From Curvibacter sp. AEP1-3 (lineage in GTDB: Bacteria; Pseudomonadota; Gammaproteobacteria; Burkholderiales; Burkholderiaceae_C), in NCBI RefSeq assembly GCF_002163715.1, contig NZ_CP015698.1, positions 2,343,001-2,407,000 of the forward strand: a stretch of 64,000 nt of DNA, in the 5' to 3' direction. A model generated the notes under the pieces. That model did not search any database, was not told the DNA's origin, and saw nothing but the letters and a program-made list of their open reading frames with translations. Shown here piece by piece: positions 29,132-38,429 of this stretch. A program made the position numbers and the translations under genes. Within the stretch, counting starts at the first letter, position 1; each line of letters starts with the position of its first letter.

Positions 29132-30132
29132 CGCTGTGCCTCCTCGGTGCGGAAGCGGCGGATATTGAATGCCATCACCGGTACCACTGCAAACATCAAA
29201 ACCATCGCCAGGGTGGAGCTGCGGCCGTAGTCGCCACCACCACGGAACATCCAGTCGTACATCAGATTACCCAGCACGCTGGTGTCCCATTGGCCACCGG
29301 TCATGGCCATCACAATGTCAAACACCTTGAGCACCGTAATAGTGATGGTGGTCCACACCACCAGAATGGTGGACATAACTTGCGGCACCATGATCTCAAA
29401 GAAGATTTGGAGTTCGCTGGCGCCATCAATACGGGCGGCCTCAATGGTTTCATTGGGAACTCCGCGCAAAGCGGCGGAAAGAATCACCATGGCAAAACCT
29501 GTCTGGATCCAGATCAGGATGGCCATCAGGAAAAAGTTATTCCAGAAGGGAATGGTTACCCACGCCTGGGGCTGGAAACCCATGCCCATGGCGATGGCGT
29601 TCAAAATACCGATCTGATCGGACTCGGGCCCGCGGAAGTCGTACACAAACTTCCAGATCACGCTGGCGCCCACAAAGCTGATGGCCATGGGCATGAACAC
29701 CATGGATTTGGCAAAGCCGCCCCACCACACACGATCCGCCAGCACAGCAACCACGAGGCCGAGCGCAGTGGCGGCAGCGGGCACCACCAGCAGCCACATG
29801 AAGTTGTTGCGGATGGTCAGCAAGAAGTTTTGATCGACAAAGACCCAACGAAAGTTGGCAAGTCCGACAAACTGCTCGCCGGTGGCGTCATAGAAACTCA
29901 AACGAAAAGTTTCAAACAGGGGGTACACAAGGTACGTGCCCAACAGCAACAAGGCCGGGGCAATGAATAACCAGGGGCGCACGTTGGTGCGCAAGATGTC
30001 ACGGCTGTTCTTGCTACCGATAGGCAGATGAACAATTTTGTCCAACACAAAGTTGGAGCCGGCGAAGTACAGCAGGCAGAACGCAATGCTGACCAATACA
30101 GCGGATATGGTCTGGATAACTTGATCAGTCAT
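29128..30132 (-). CDS. aglF: Alpha-glucoside ABC transporter permease AglF
   Basis: 334 aa with about eight hydrophobic helices and the EAA loop [23 protein letters not shown]. MalF-type. The first 40 residues contain a membrane helix ([22 protein letters not shown]). The region before its start carries a stable hairpin separating it from aglE, which probably lowers its expression relative to the binding protein. Confidence 0.92.
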   Translation of the reverse strand: MTDQVIQTISAVLVSIAFCLLYFAGSNFVLDKIVHLPIGSKNSRDILRTNVRPWLFIAPALLLLGTYLVYPLFETFRLSFYDATGEQFVGLANFRWVFVDQNFLLTIRNNFMWLLVVPAAATALGLVVAVLADRVWWGGFAKSMVFMPMAISFVGASVIWKFVYDFRGPESDQIGILNAIAMGMGFQPQAWVTIPFWNNFFLMAILIWIQTGFAMVILSAALRGVPNETIEAARIDGASELQIFFEIMVPQVMSTILVVWTTITITVLKVFDIVMAMTGGQWDTSVLGNLMYDWMFRGGGDYGRSSTLAMVLMFAVVPVMAFNIRRFRTEEAQR

Positions 30133-30172
30133 GGGATCAATGCTTTTGCGTGTCGTGGAGGAGATTTCAAAA

Positions 30173-30198
30173 GGGCCGGCAGCCGAAGCCGCCGGCCT
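30173..30198 (-). terminator. Intercistronic UUCG stem-loop between aglE and aglF
   Basis: Read on the minus strand, a 10-bp stem (one G-U pair) GGCCGGCGGC / GCTGCCGGCC closes on a TTCG tetraloop and is followed by TTTT. It lies 36 bp after the aglE stop. Such elements after binding-protein genes protect the upstream mRNA or attenuate transcription, as the malE-malF repeats do. Confidence 0.75.
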
Positions 30199-30233
30199 GA
30201 AGACGTGCTGTGAAGCGACGTCAGAGGAGATAC

Positions 30234-31535
30234 TTACTTGATAGCGTCCCAGCTCTTCTGGATTTCGTCAGCCACTTCTTTGGCAGATGCGCCGCCGGAG
30301 TAGTTGACCATGCCCTTCCAGAAGCTGCCTGCACCCACTGCGCCGGGCATCAGGTCGGAACCGTCAAAGCGGAAAGTCGTGGCGTTTTGCAGGATCTCGC
30401 CTTGCTTCTTCAGCGAGGCTGTCTTGTACTTGGCCAGGTCCACACCCTTGTGCGGTGTCAGGAAGCCGCCTTCAGCCATCCAGATTTCATGCGACTGGGG
30501 GTGCTGCAGGTATTCCATGAATGCACGTGCGCCCTTGCTTTCCTTGGTGATGGTCATGATGGTGCCACCGCCCAGAACAGGGTTGCCGAGCTTCTTGCTG
30601 CTGTAAGAAGGGAAGTAGAAGAAGTCCGCTTCATCAGACTTGCCTTCTGGGAAGAAGGCAGGAATGAAGGACGCTTGACGGTGCATGTAGCACTTGGGTG
30701 GGGAGCCGAACAGACCCTTGGGGCTGTCCTTGAAGCTCACGGTCGCCACGGCCTTGGCGCCGCCGTCCACATAGGCGTCGTTCTTGGCGAACCAGCCGTA
30801 CGCTTCGATCGCTTCGATCACGCGCTTGTCGTTGAACTTCATCTTGTTGCTGACCCACTGGTCGTACACCTCGGGAGTCTGGGTGCGCAACATCATGTCT
30901 TCCACCCAGTCGGTGGCAGGCCAGCCGGTTGCAGCGTCAGAGCCCAGTCCGATACACCATGGCTTACCGCCATCGGCTGCGATCTTCTTGGTCAACGCTT
31001 GCAGTTCTTCCATGGACTTGGGCACTTTGTAGCCCTTTTCCTTGAAGTTCTCAGGGATGTACCACACCAAGCTCTTCACGTTCACGTTGTAGAACATGCC
31101 GTAGAACTCTTTTTTGCCGGCCTTGTTGGCGTAGGTACCCAGATCAGCCCAGGAGCTGCCTGCGGCGTAGTTCTTTTTGACCCATTCCTGAGCCTTGGGG
31201 CCCAGTGGCTTCAAGCCGTCGATAGCTGCCATGTTGGCGGCCAGACCTGGCTGGGGGAACACCGAGATATTGGAGGGAGAACCTGCCTTGATGTCGATCA
31301 CGATCTGCTGCTCGGAGCTCTGTGAGCAGGAGTGCTTCACGGTAGCGCCAGTGGCTTTTTCAAAGTTCGCGATCACTTTCTTGAACATGCCTTCTTCGGC
31401 ACCGGTCCAAGGGCAGGTGATGGTGATGACTTCACCCTTCAGGTCCGGCCCCTTGTAATCTGCAGCCATCGCCGGAGCGGCAACTGCACCCAACACCAGA
31501 GCGGATGCTCCGGCAATCATGGTCTTCTTCATCAT
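30234..31535 (-). CDS. aglE: Alpha-glucoside ABC transporter binding protein AglE
   Basis: 433 aa from ATG 31535, with AGGAG close upstream. The signal peptide is MMKKTMIAGASALVLGAVAAPAMA. The mature protein is a family 1 carbohydrate-binding protein (EGMFKKVIANFEKATGATVK, VFPQPGLAANMA, WCIGLGSDAATGWPATDWVED). It captures alpha-glucosides in the periplasm. It is followed by the UUCG hairpin and preceded by aglK, so its expression is likely higher than that of the permeases. Confidence 0.93.
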   Translation of the reverse strand: MMKKTMIAGASALVLGAVAAPAMAADYKGPDLKGEVITITCPWTGAEEGMFKKVIANFEKATGATVKHSCSQSSEQQIVIDIKAGSPSNISVFPQPGLAANMAAIDGLKPLGPKAQEWVKKNYAAGSSWADLGTYANKAGKKEFYGMFYNVNVKSLVWYIPENFKEKGYKVPKSMEELQALTKKIAADGGKPWCIGLGSDAATGWPATDWVEDMMLRTQTPEVYDQWVSNKMKFNDKRVIEAIEAYGWFAKNDAYVDGGAKAVATVSFKDSPKGLFGSPPKCYMHRQASFIPAFFPEGKSDEADFFYFPSYSSKKLGNPVLGGGTIMTITKESKGARAFMEYLQHPQSHEIWMAEGGFLTPHKGVDLAKYKTASLKKQGEILQNATTFRFDGSDLMPGAVGAGSFWKGMVNYSGGASAKEVADEIQKSWDAIK

Positions 31536-31594
31536 CGTCTTCTCCTCTTGGTGCATCGCGGCCCATCCGCGATACGTTAAAAAAACTGGTGGCC

Positions 31595-32599
31595 TCAGTC
31601 GACGCGCTTGCCGTCTGCGTTGAACTTGTAAAGGTGTTCCGGTGCAAACCCCAGGGAAATGGCAGAACCGGGCTGCAGGCCCAGCGTGCCATCCATGCGG
31701 GCGGTAATGTCGCCAAACGCACCGGCGCTCACATAGGCAAAGGTTTCATTGCCGAGCTGCTCGGAATGTTTCAGGGTGCCCTGAATCGGACCGCCCTCGG
31801 TGACCTTCAAGTGCTCAGGGCGCAAACCGATAGTTGCCACGTTGTGACGCGCTGCAAGTTCGCCACCCAGAAAGTTCATTTGCGGTGATCCGATGAAGCC
31901 GGCAACAAACAAACTGGCAGGTTTGTTGTAGAGGTCCAGCGGCTTGCCGACCTGCTCTACACGGCCCTTGTTGAGCACCACGATCTTGTCTGCCAGAGTC
32001 ATGGCCTCGACCTGATCGTGCGTTACGTAAATCATGGTGGCCCCCAGGCGACGGTGCAGGGTTGCCAGCTCGACGCGCATCTTGGTGCGCAGCGCAGCGT
32101 CCAGGTTGGACAAGGGCTCATCAAACAGGAACACCTTGGGGTCGCGCACGATGGCACGGCCAATGGCTACGCGCTGGCGCTGACCGCCGGACAGCGCCTT
32201 GGGCAGGCGATCCAGGTATTCGGTCAACTGAAGGATGTCGGACGCTTCGCGCACGCGGCGTTCGATTTCGGCTTTTGGCGTTTTGGCGATCTTCAGCGCG
32301 AAGGCCATGTTGTCGAACACGGTTTTATGGGGGTAAAGCGCATAGCTCTGAAACACCATGGCCACGCCACGCTCAGAGGGCCCCAAATCATTGACACGTG
32401 CGCCACCGATGTTGAGGTCACCGCCGGAAATTTCTTCCAAACCCGCAATCATGCGCAGCAGCGTGGTCTTGCCGCATCCGGACGGACCCACAAACACGGC
32501 GAACTCGCCAGGCTCGATGTCGAGGTCGATGCCGTGGATGACATCGGCCTTGCCGTAGTTTTTGATGATTCCGCGCAAGCGGACATCAGACTGACTCAT
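31595..32599 (-). CDS. aglK: Alpha-glucoside ABC transporter ATPase AglK
   Basis: 334 aa from ATG 32599 with AGGAG upstream. Walker [15 protein letters not shown]-loop YALYPHKTV, signature [14 protein letters not shown], Walker [13 protein letters not shown], and the H-loop [11 protein letters not shown]. The C-terminal TOBE/OB region (GLRPEHLKV) is the regulatory domain of MalK-type ATPases. It energises AglF-AglG. It is the first gene of the operon, an order (K first) that differs from rhizobial aglEFGAK clusters. Confidence 0.93.
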   Translation of the reverse strand: MSQSDVRLRGIIKNYGKADVIHGIDLDIEPGEFAVFVGPSGCGKTTLLRMIAGLEEISGGDLNIGGARVNDLGPSERGVAMVFQSYALYPHKTVFDNMAFALKIAKTPKAEIERRVREASDILQLTEYLDRLPKALSGGQRQRVAIGRAIVRDPKVFLFDEPLSNLDAALRTKMRVELATLHRRLGATMIYVTHDQVEAMTLADKIVVLNKGRVEQVGKPLDLYNKPASLFVAGFIGSPQMNFLGGELAARHNVATIGLRPEHLKVTEGGPIQGTLKHSEQLGNETFAYVSAGAFGDITARMDGTLGLQPGSAISLGFAPEHLYKFNADGKRVD

Positions 32600-32658
32600 A
32601 GAAATGCTCCTGACGGGGTGCGCAGCCGGTTGGTGGCTGCCACAAGATTTCATGAATC

Positions 32659-32671
32659 GTAATTAAATTAC
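32659..32671. promoter_or_regulatory. 13-bp palindrome upstream of aglK
   Basis: GTAATTAAATTAC is a perfect palindrome around its central A, 60 bp upstream of the aglK start. It may be an operator or may overlap the promoter. Confidence 0.4.
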
Positions 32672-32817
32672 CTTCCAATTCACCTCGGGAAAACCCTTGA
32701 ATCAGGCATTTTCCGGCGCTTTTTTTTCAAAATCAAAACCGATTTTGTACAAAGACGCCACACCGGCGGCAAACCCTAAGGAGACGTGTCCGGGTTGGCA
32801 ATAAAGTTACCTGCGAG

Positions 32818-33147
32818 TTACGTTTTGACAACGTTTTCAAGATTCTGCCACGGCCACGACAAAATTTCAGCCATTCGTTGCACGACCCAGCGTGATTGGG
32901 CTTCATTGAGGACACAAGGCTCTGTACGTAATCCGCTGTAACAGCGCTCAATCACGTCTTGCTCTGTCACACCCAGCTTGAACTGCAGGTCTGCCGCGGT
33001 GGGGGCCAGCATGTTGGCCATGTCTTCGCAAAGCTCATAGTCCGCAAGGACCTGTTCCCAAGGCGCAGTGGGCTTGTTGCGCCCACTGGGCACATACAAC
33101 GCCAAAAAGGAAGGGGGAATATCGATTTGGGGGGCGTGTTCGGGCAT
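32818..33147 (-). CDS. Conserved hypothetical protein
   Basis: 109 aa from ATG 33147 (MPEHAPQIDIPPSFLALYVPSG), preceded by AGGGGGG; a longer frame upstream is Cys/Arg rich and overlaps the phosphatase gene, so it was rejected. Mostly acidic and helical: WEQVLADYELCEDMANML, LGVTEQDVIERCYSGL, ERMAEILSWPW-like end. No signal peptide or membrane segment. I recognise the flavour from Comamonadaceae hypothetical proteins but know no function. It follows the phosphatase by 43 bp on the same strand. Confidence 0.7.
   Translation of the reverse strand: MPEHAPQIDIPPSFLALYVPSGRNKPTAPWEQVLADYELCEDMANMLAPTAADLQFKLGVTEQDVIERCYSGLRTEPCVLNEAQSRWVVQRMAEILSWPWQNLENVVKT
32826..32839. promoter_or_regulatory. 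LacI-family-type operator upstream of the agl operon
   Basis: TGACAACGTTTTCA: six of seven base pairs are symmetric around a central CG, as in operators of LacI-family sugar regulators. It lies about 230 bp upstream of aglK, inside the last codons of the gene at 32818. No LacI-family gene is present in the window. Confidence 0.45.
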
Positions 33148-33190
33148 GAGCCATTGTGGCTCACCCCCCCTGCGCATCGCGCCAACCCGC

Positions 33191-33691
33191 CTACAAGACG
33201 CGCTGACCCTGTCGCTCCACATGGAGCAACACGCCATCACAGGCGTCCTCCACGAGGTCCAGCACGGTTTCGAATCCCGCGTCACCGCCGTAGTAAGGGT
33301 CCGGCACCACCGGAGCATCATGGCGTTGACAAAACTCGGTCAGGCGGCGCACCTTGTGGCCTGCGTACGGCGGGCAAAGTGCCTGCACCAAGGCAAGGTT
33401 GTCCCAGTCCATCACCAGAATCAGGTCAGCGCGCGCAAAGTCTTGCTCCACCATTTGCCGGGCTCGCAGGTCGGCAAAGTCATAGCCTCTGCGGCGGGCG
33501 TGTGTCTGGCTACGGGCGTCTGGCGCTTCACCGGGGTGGTAATTGTGGGTTCCGGCAGAGTCCACATGAACACGCTCACTCCAGCCCCGCGCTGCCACCT
33601 TATGGCGCATGACGCCATGGGCAGTCGGGCTGCGGCAGATGTTGCCCATGCAGACAAACAAGATTACGAACGGCGAATCAGTTTTTTGCAT
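33191..33691 (-). CDS. Low-molecular-weight protein tyrosine phosphatase
   Basis: 166 aa from ATG 33691; a GTG six codons earlier is possible. The P-loop is VCMGNICRSPTAHGV (C-x5-R), and the general-acid Asp is in the DPYYGG loop. It dephosphorylates protein or aryl phosphates in the cytoplasm. There is no BY-kinase or capsule gene next to it, so it is not obviously an exopolysaccharide regulator. Confidence 0.95.
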   Translation of the reverse strand: MQKTDSPFVILFVCMGNICRSPTAHGVMRHKVAARGWSERVHVDSAGTHNYHPGEAPDARSQTHARRRGYDFADLRARQMVEQDFARADLILVMDWDNLALVQALCPPYAGHKVRRLTEFCQRHDAPVVPDPYYGGDAGFETVLDLVEDACDGVLLHVERQGQRVL

Positions 33692-33719
33692 CAAAAATGC
33701 CTCTAGCACGTGCTCAATA

Positions 33720-33747
33720 GGCGGGAGCAGCTACCAATTCGATAGCA
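33720..33747 (+). repeat. Dispersed 28-bp repeat, copy 7 (intergenic)
   Basis: 23 of 28 positions match the reference. It lies between the phosphatase start and the helicase stop, where no protein constraint applies. Confidence 0.65.
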
Positions 33748-33755
33748 ACCCACAA

Positions 33756-35003
33756 TCAAGCGAGGGGTGGCAGCAGACCGGCTGCACGTAGTTTGTCTTT
33801 TTTGCTGGGTCGACGCCCTTTCACGCCACCAGCCGCCTGATCGGCGCTCACCACGGGCAAGACTTGTTCTGGCTCGAAACCCTGGATAGCCTCACGGGGC
33901 ACTTGCACGCCATTACGTTTCTCAATCAACGCGAAGTGGGCTGCTGTATCAGCGCTTACAAAACTCACCGCCATGCCAGCCTGCCCGGCACGGGCCGTTC
34001 GCCCGATGCGGTGTACATAGTCCGTGGCGGAACGCGGCAAATCAAAGTTGACCACCACCGGCAGGCCAGCGATATCCACACCCCGGGCGGCCACATCGGT
34101 TGCGACCACCACCTGAACCACGCTGGCCTTGAAATCCGCCAGTACCTGGGTGCGCTTGCCCTGGCTCAATTGGGCATGGAATGGCTCTGCCTGCAGGCCC
34201 GCACGGCGCAGCTTGTCTGCCACCATTTCCGCCGCGTACTTCGTAGCCACAAACACCAGGACCCGGGGCCACGCCTCTTGCACCACCAAGTGCCGAAGCA
34301 GTTGCGTGCGCCGTGAAGCATCCACCGTGATCGCACGCTGGGTGATGTCGGGCGCGGCCTGTTCTTCTTGCTTGATGGTGATTTCAACAGGCTCGCGCAA
34401 ACGGGATTCGGCAAGCTGCCGGACCCCCGCGCTGTACGTTGCCGAGAACAGCAAGCTCTGGTGTTGTTTGGGCAACAAGGCATCGATGCGGTCCAGCTCA
34501 TCCGCAAATCCAAGATCGAGCATGCGATCGGCTTCATCCAACACCAGGCACCGGATGTGCTGGAGTTGCAGCGCGTTGTGATCCACCAGATCCAGCAAGC
34601 GACCCGTCGTGGCCACCACAATGTCTGTCCCACCGCGCAAGGCCATCAATTGAGGGTTGATGGACACGCCACCGAACACCACCGAGATCTTGGCAGGCAG
34701 CCCCGCCGCAAGGGCCAGAGTGCTGAGCACGCCACCTACTTGCACTGCCAATTCCCGAGTGGGGACCAAAACGAGTGCTTGAGGACGACGAGCCCCGGAG
34801 GCGGCAGGTGGCGTCCAACGCTGCAGCACGGCCAGCGCGAAGGCCGCCGTCTTGCCGGACCCGGTTTGGGCACATACCAAAACATCACGACCTGCCACGG
34901 CGGGCGGGATGGCTCCCGTTTGTACCGGTGTGGGTGTGGAAAACTGTTGCTGCACCATGGCAGCAGCGAGGGCCGGCGTCAGGCCCAGTGAGGAAAACGG
35001 CAT
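33756..35003 (-). CDS. DEAD-box ATP-dependent RNA helicase (RhlE-like)
   Basis: 415 aa. Motifs in order: FSTPTPVQTGAIP (Q motif), AQTGSGKTAAF (I), PTRELA (Ia), VATTGRLLDL, VLDEADRMLDLGF (II), LLFSATYS (III), VFVATKYAAEMV (IV), VATDVAARGVDI (V) and HRIGRTARAG (VI). The tail is short and basic (KGRRPSKKDKLRAA), as in RhlE proteins. It remodels RNA in ribosome assembly or mRNA decay. Confidence 0.94.
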   Translation of the reverse strand: MPFSSLGLTPALAAAMVQQQFSTPTPVQTGAIPPAVAGRDVLVCAQTGSGKTAAFALAVLQRWTPPAASGARRPQALVLVPTRELAVQVGGVLSTLALAAGLPAKISVVFGGVSINPQLMALRGGTDIVVATTGRLLDLVDHNALQLQHIRCLVLDEADRMLDLGFADELDRIDALLPKQHQSLLFSATYSAGVRQLAESRLREPVEITIKQEEQAAPDITQRAITVDASRRTQLLRHLVVQEAWPRVLVFVATKYAAEMVADKLRRAGLQAEPFHAQLSQGKRTQVLADFKASVVQVVVATDVAARGVDIAGLPVVVNFDLPRSATDYVHRIGRTARAGQAGMAVSFVSADTAAHFALIEKRNGVQVPREAIQGFEPEQVLPVVSADQAAGGVKGRRPSKKDKLRAAGLLPPLA

Positions 35004-35051
35004 AGAGGGTTACTCAGTGGCAGCCACGGCGGCATGAGCCCCCGCAGCCGT

Positions 35052-35687
35052 TCAAGCGGCAGGGCCGCGTTTGGGTTGTGCAGGCGCGTGGATGAATTGA
35101 CCGTTGCGATTCAAACGGGTGGCCAACGCATCCAGATAGCCCAGCAGACGCTCTGCTTGCAAGGGCTTTTGATACAAAGTGACCCAATTGGGCAAACGGC
35201 CGTCCTCGTCCACTTCCTTGCGGGTCAAGGCGGTAAGCACAATGACCTCGATGGACTGATAGGCCTGCTCCTGCGCCATGGCATTGATGAGGTGGTATCC
35301 GTCGAACGGCGTCATCATCAAATCGGTCACCACCAGATCGGGGCGCTGGCGTTCCAGTTGGATGAGCGCCTGGGAGGCGTCGCCGGCTACGGTCAAGGCC
35401 ACTTCATGACCACCGCGGGCCAGTAATGCCTGAAAGTAAGCGACTTGAACCGGATCGTCTTCTGCCAACAATACGCGCATGGGACGAGCGCCGGATTCGC
35501 TGGGCGCTGCGGTGCCGCGGGACTGCACCAACTTGTCGATGGCGCTACGGAAAATGCGGCGATGGCCACCGGGTGTGACCCAGGCTTCGAGCTCACCGCT
35601 GATCACCATCTTCTGCACCGAGGTGGTGGACAAGCCCAGAATGCGGGCGGCTTGTTGAGTGGTCAGGACATCGCTGCTGTTGGTCAT
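35052..35687 (-). CDS. Excisionase-type HTH plus receiver-domain regulator
   Basis: 211 aa from ATG 35687; a GTG eight codons earlier is possible. Residues about 5-60 form a MerR/excisionase-like helix-turn-helix (DVLTTQQAARILGLSTTSVQKM then GELEAWVTPGGHRRIFRSAID). Residues 70-190 form a receiver (VLLAEDDPVQVAYF, acceptor Asp in LVVTDLMMTPFDG, LTAL, Lys in LYQKPLQ). The output domain is N-terminal, the reverse of ordinary response regulators. No kinase gene is adjacent; the hybrid kinase at 2002 is too distant to assign. Confidence 0.88.
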   Translation of the reverse strand: MTNSSDVLTTQQAARILGLSTTSVQKMVISGELEAWVTPGGHRRIFRSAIDKLVQSRGTAAPSESGARPMRVLLAEDDPVQVAYFQALLARGGHEVALTVAGDASQALIQLERQRPDLVVTDLMMTPFDGYHLINAMAQEQAYQSIEVIVLTALTRKEVDEDGRLPNWVTLYQKPLQAERLLGYLDALATRLNRNGQFIHAPAQPKRGPAA

Positions 35688-36221
35688 GGTACGGCTGCTG
35701 TTGGAGTTCACTAACCCGCACTGAAATTTAAATCTCTCAGTTTTGGGGCTTCCATTGCATTTTATGCAAGTCCTCGGGCTTTCCGTACACTGATTTAGAG
35801 CATGCCCCTTTGGTTTACAAATTCAAAAACAAGTAATTTATGAATTTCAGGACCCTCTCGCAGAGCGAGAAGTGTTCTCAATGCCACTCGCTCTTGTCGC
35901 CGGGAGTGTTCAACGCGGACAATTCAGCAGGCACCGTCAGCGCATATTCCGGCTCAGGATCGCGGATTTCAATGGGTTTTTCCAAGCAAGTTTTGAAACC
36001 TGAGGGAATTCGGGAGGAAACGTTTGGATTCAGCCAAAAACTGGAAACAAATGGATCCACTGGTTTACGAGATTGCGGCATGATTTTCATTCGTTAAATT
36101 CAATGTATTTGAAATATAACGATTCGTCGTATTTTGTCAACTTTCAAACAAGCAGACGATTACCCGCCATCTCCAGGTTTAAGCACTCATCCCGACTAAT
36201 TTCCGGTGCTGGGTGCTTGGA
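35688..36221. other. Gene-poor AT-richer stretch between two minus-strand regulators
   Basis: 534 bp with no recognised gene. The segment 35712-35840 is AT-rich and may carry the promoter of the HTH-receiver gene. Two weak overlapping frames on opposite strands lie at 35840-36097. I saw no tRNA, terminator or repeat copy. Confidence 0.4.
35878..36090 (-). CDS. Small hypothetical protein, doubtful
   Basis: 70 codons from ATG 36090 (MKIMPQSRKPVDPF). Residues after 35 look protein-like (EIRDPEPEYALTVPAELSAL), and AT-rich DNA upstream could hold a promoter, but there is no ribosome site. The opposite strand has an equally long frame. Kept as the better of the two. Confidence 0.25.
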   Translation of the reverse strand: MKIMPQSRKPVDPFVSSFWLNPNVSSRIPSGFKTCLEKPIEIRDPEPEYALTVPAELSALNTPGDKSEWH

Positions 36222-37037
36222 TCACACCAAAGCGCGAAGTTCTTGAGCAGCGTCTTGCAAGACGGGGAGCAAGGCAGCGATGAACTCATCCGTGCTCCAC
36301 CGGTGAGGCGCTGCCACGACATTCAATGCACCTACGACATGACCACCGGCATTGCGCAAGGGCACTGCCAAGGCCTGCACCCCCAACTCGTGCTCTTGCA
36401 CAGCAAGGCTGTAGTCTTTTTGGCGAGCCGATTCGATGTGAGAGAGTAAGGTCGGCACATCGGTCACGGTGTGTGCAGTGAGCCTGCGCAAGGGGTAGGC
36501 CTGCAGCCACCCGGTCAATTCGGCGGGGCTGAGTCCCGCCAGCAAGACGCGCCCGGTAGAAGTGGCATGGGCCGGCAGTCGCGCGCCCAGGTGCAGGCCA
36601 TAGGCCAACACCTGGGTTTTGCCGGTGGCGGAGCTGCGCCAATCATTGCCACTACGGGCCACGATGACCACCTCGCTGCCATCCAGCACCACGGCGGAAA
36701 ACGATTCCTGGGTCTGGGCTGCCAAACGGTTCAACGTGGGTTGCACCGCCCGGGGAAACCGGGCGGATGACAGATAAGTGCCGGAAAACCGTAACACCTT
36801 GCTGGACAACCAGAAATAACTGCCATCGCTCTCCAGGTACCCCAGCGAGGCCAGCGTCAGCAAATGACGGCGTGCTGCTGCGCGGGTAATCCCGGCACGC
36901 TGGGCCGCCAAAGTGGCATTCAGGCGTTGGCGCTCGGTGTCAAAGCTTTCCAGTACCGCCATGCCCTTGGCCATACCGGCGATCAGATCTGCTTTGGCGA
37001 TGGATAAGGCAGGGTCCGTCTTGGGGGTTCTTGGCAT
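36222..37037 (-). CDS. pobR: IclR-family regulator, PobR/PcaR type
   Basis: 271 aa from ATG 37037. HTH region: IAGMAKGMAVLESFDTERQRL, then AGITRAAARRHLLTLASLGYL. The effector domain contains HLGARLPAHATSTGRVLLAG and the motif AVPLRNAGGHVVGALNVV. It is divergent from pobA with a 128-bp gap, the usual arrangement for an IclR-type activator answering to 4-hydroxybenzoate. Confidence 0.88.
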   Translation of the reverse strand: MPRTPKTDPALSIAKADLIAGMAKGMAVLESFDTERQRLNATLAAQRAGITRAAARRHLLTLASLGYLESDGSYFWLSSKVLRFSGTYLSSARFPRAVQPTLNRLAAQTQESFSAVVLDGSEVVIVARSGNDWRSSATGKTQVLAYGLHLGARLPAHATSTGRVLLAGLSPAELTGWLQAYPLRRLTAHTVTDVPTLLSHIESARQKDYSLAVQEHELGVQALAVPLRNAGGHVVGALNVVAAPHRWSTDEFIAALLPVLQDAAQELRALV

Positions 37038-37065
37038 GGGGAAACTCTCTGTTTTTGCGCGACCT

Positions 37066-37092
37066 TCGCACATCAATTCCAATAATCGCACA
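37066..37092. promoter_or_regulatory. Candidate PobR binding repeats
   Basis: TCGCACA occurs twice as a direct repeat (37066-37072 and 37086-37092), exactly 20 bp (two helical turns) apart, inside the pobR/pobA gap. This spacing suits an IclR-family oligomer. Confidence 0.4.
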
Positions 37093-37099
37093 AAGTTGA

Positions 37100-38338
<1,239 letters not shown>

Positions 38339-38350
38339 CCGGGCTGCAGC

Positions 38351-38371
38351 GCGGCGGAATCTCCCCGCCGC
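38351..38371 (+). terminator. Possible terminator after pobA
   Basis: Inverted repeat GCGGCGG / CCGCCGC with a 7-base loop, 12 bp after the pobA stop. The following T content is weak (TTGTCTGCTTT), so it may be a partial terminator. Confidence 0.5.
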
Positions 38372-38429
38372 TTGTCTGCTTTCGTTGTCTGGGTTAGTCT
38401 GAGCCCCATGCAGGGGGAGAACGCAGATC

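Noticed and set aside
31221..31232. GATAGCTGCC in aglE as a repeat half
   Set aside because: Short match within conserved codons; no left-half extension.
35840..36097. 85-codon plus-strand frame
   Set aside because: Overlaps a slightly more protein-like minus-strand frame; neither has a ribosome site or recognised homology.
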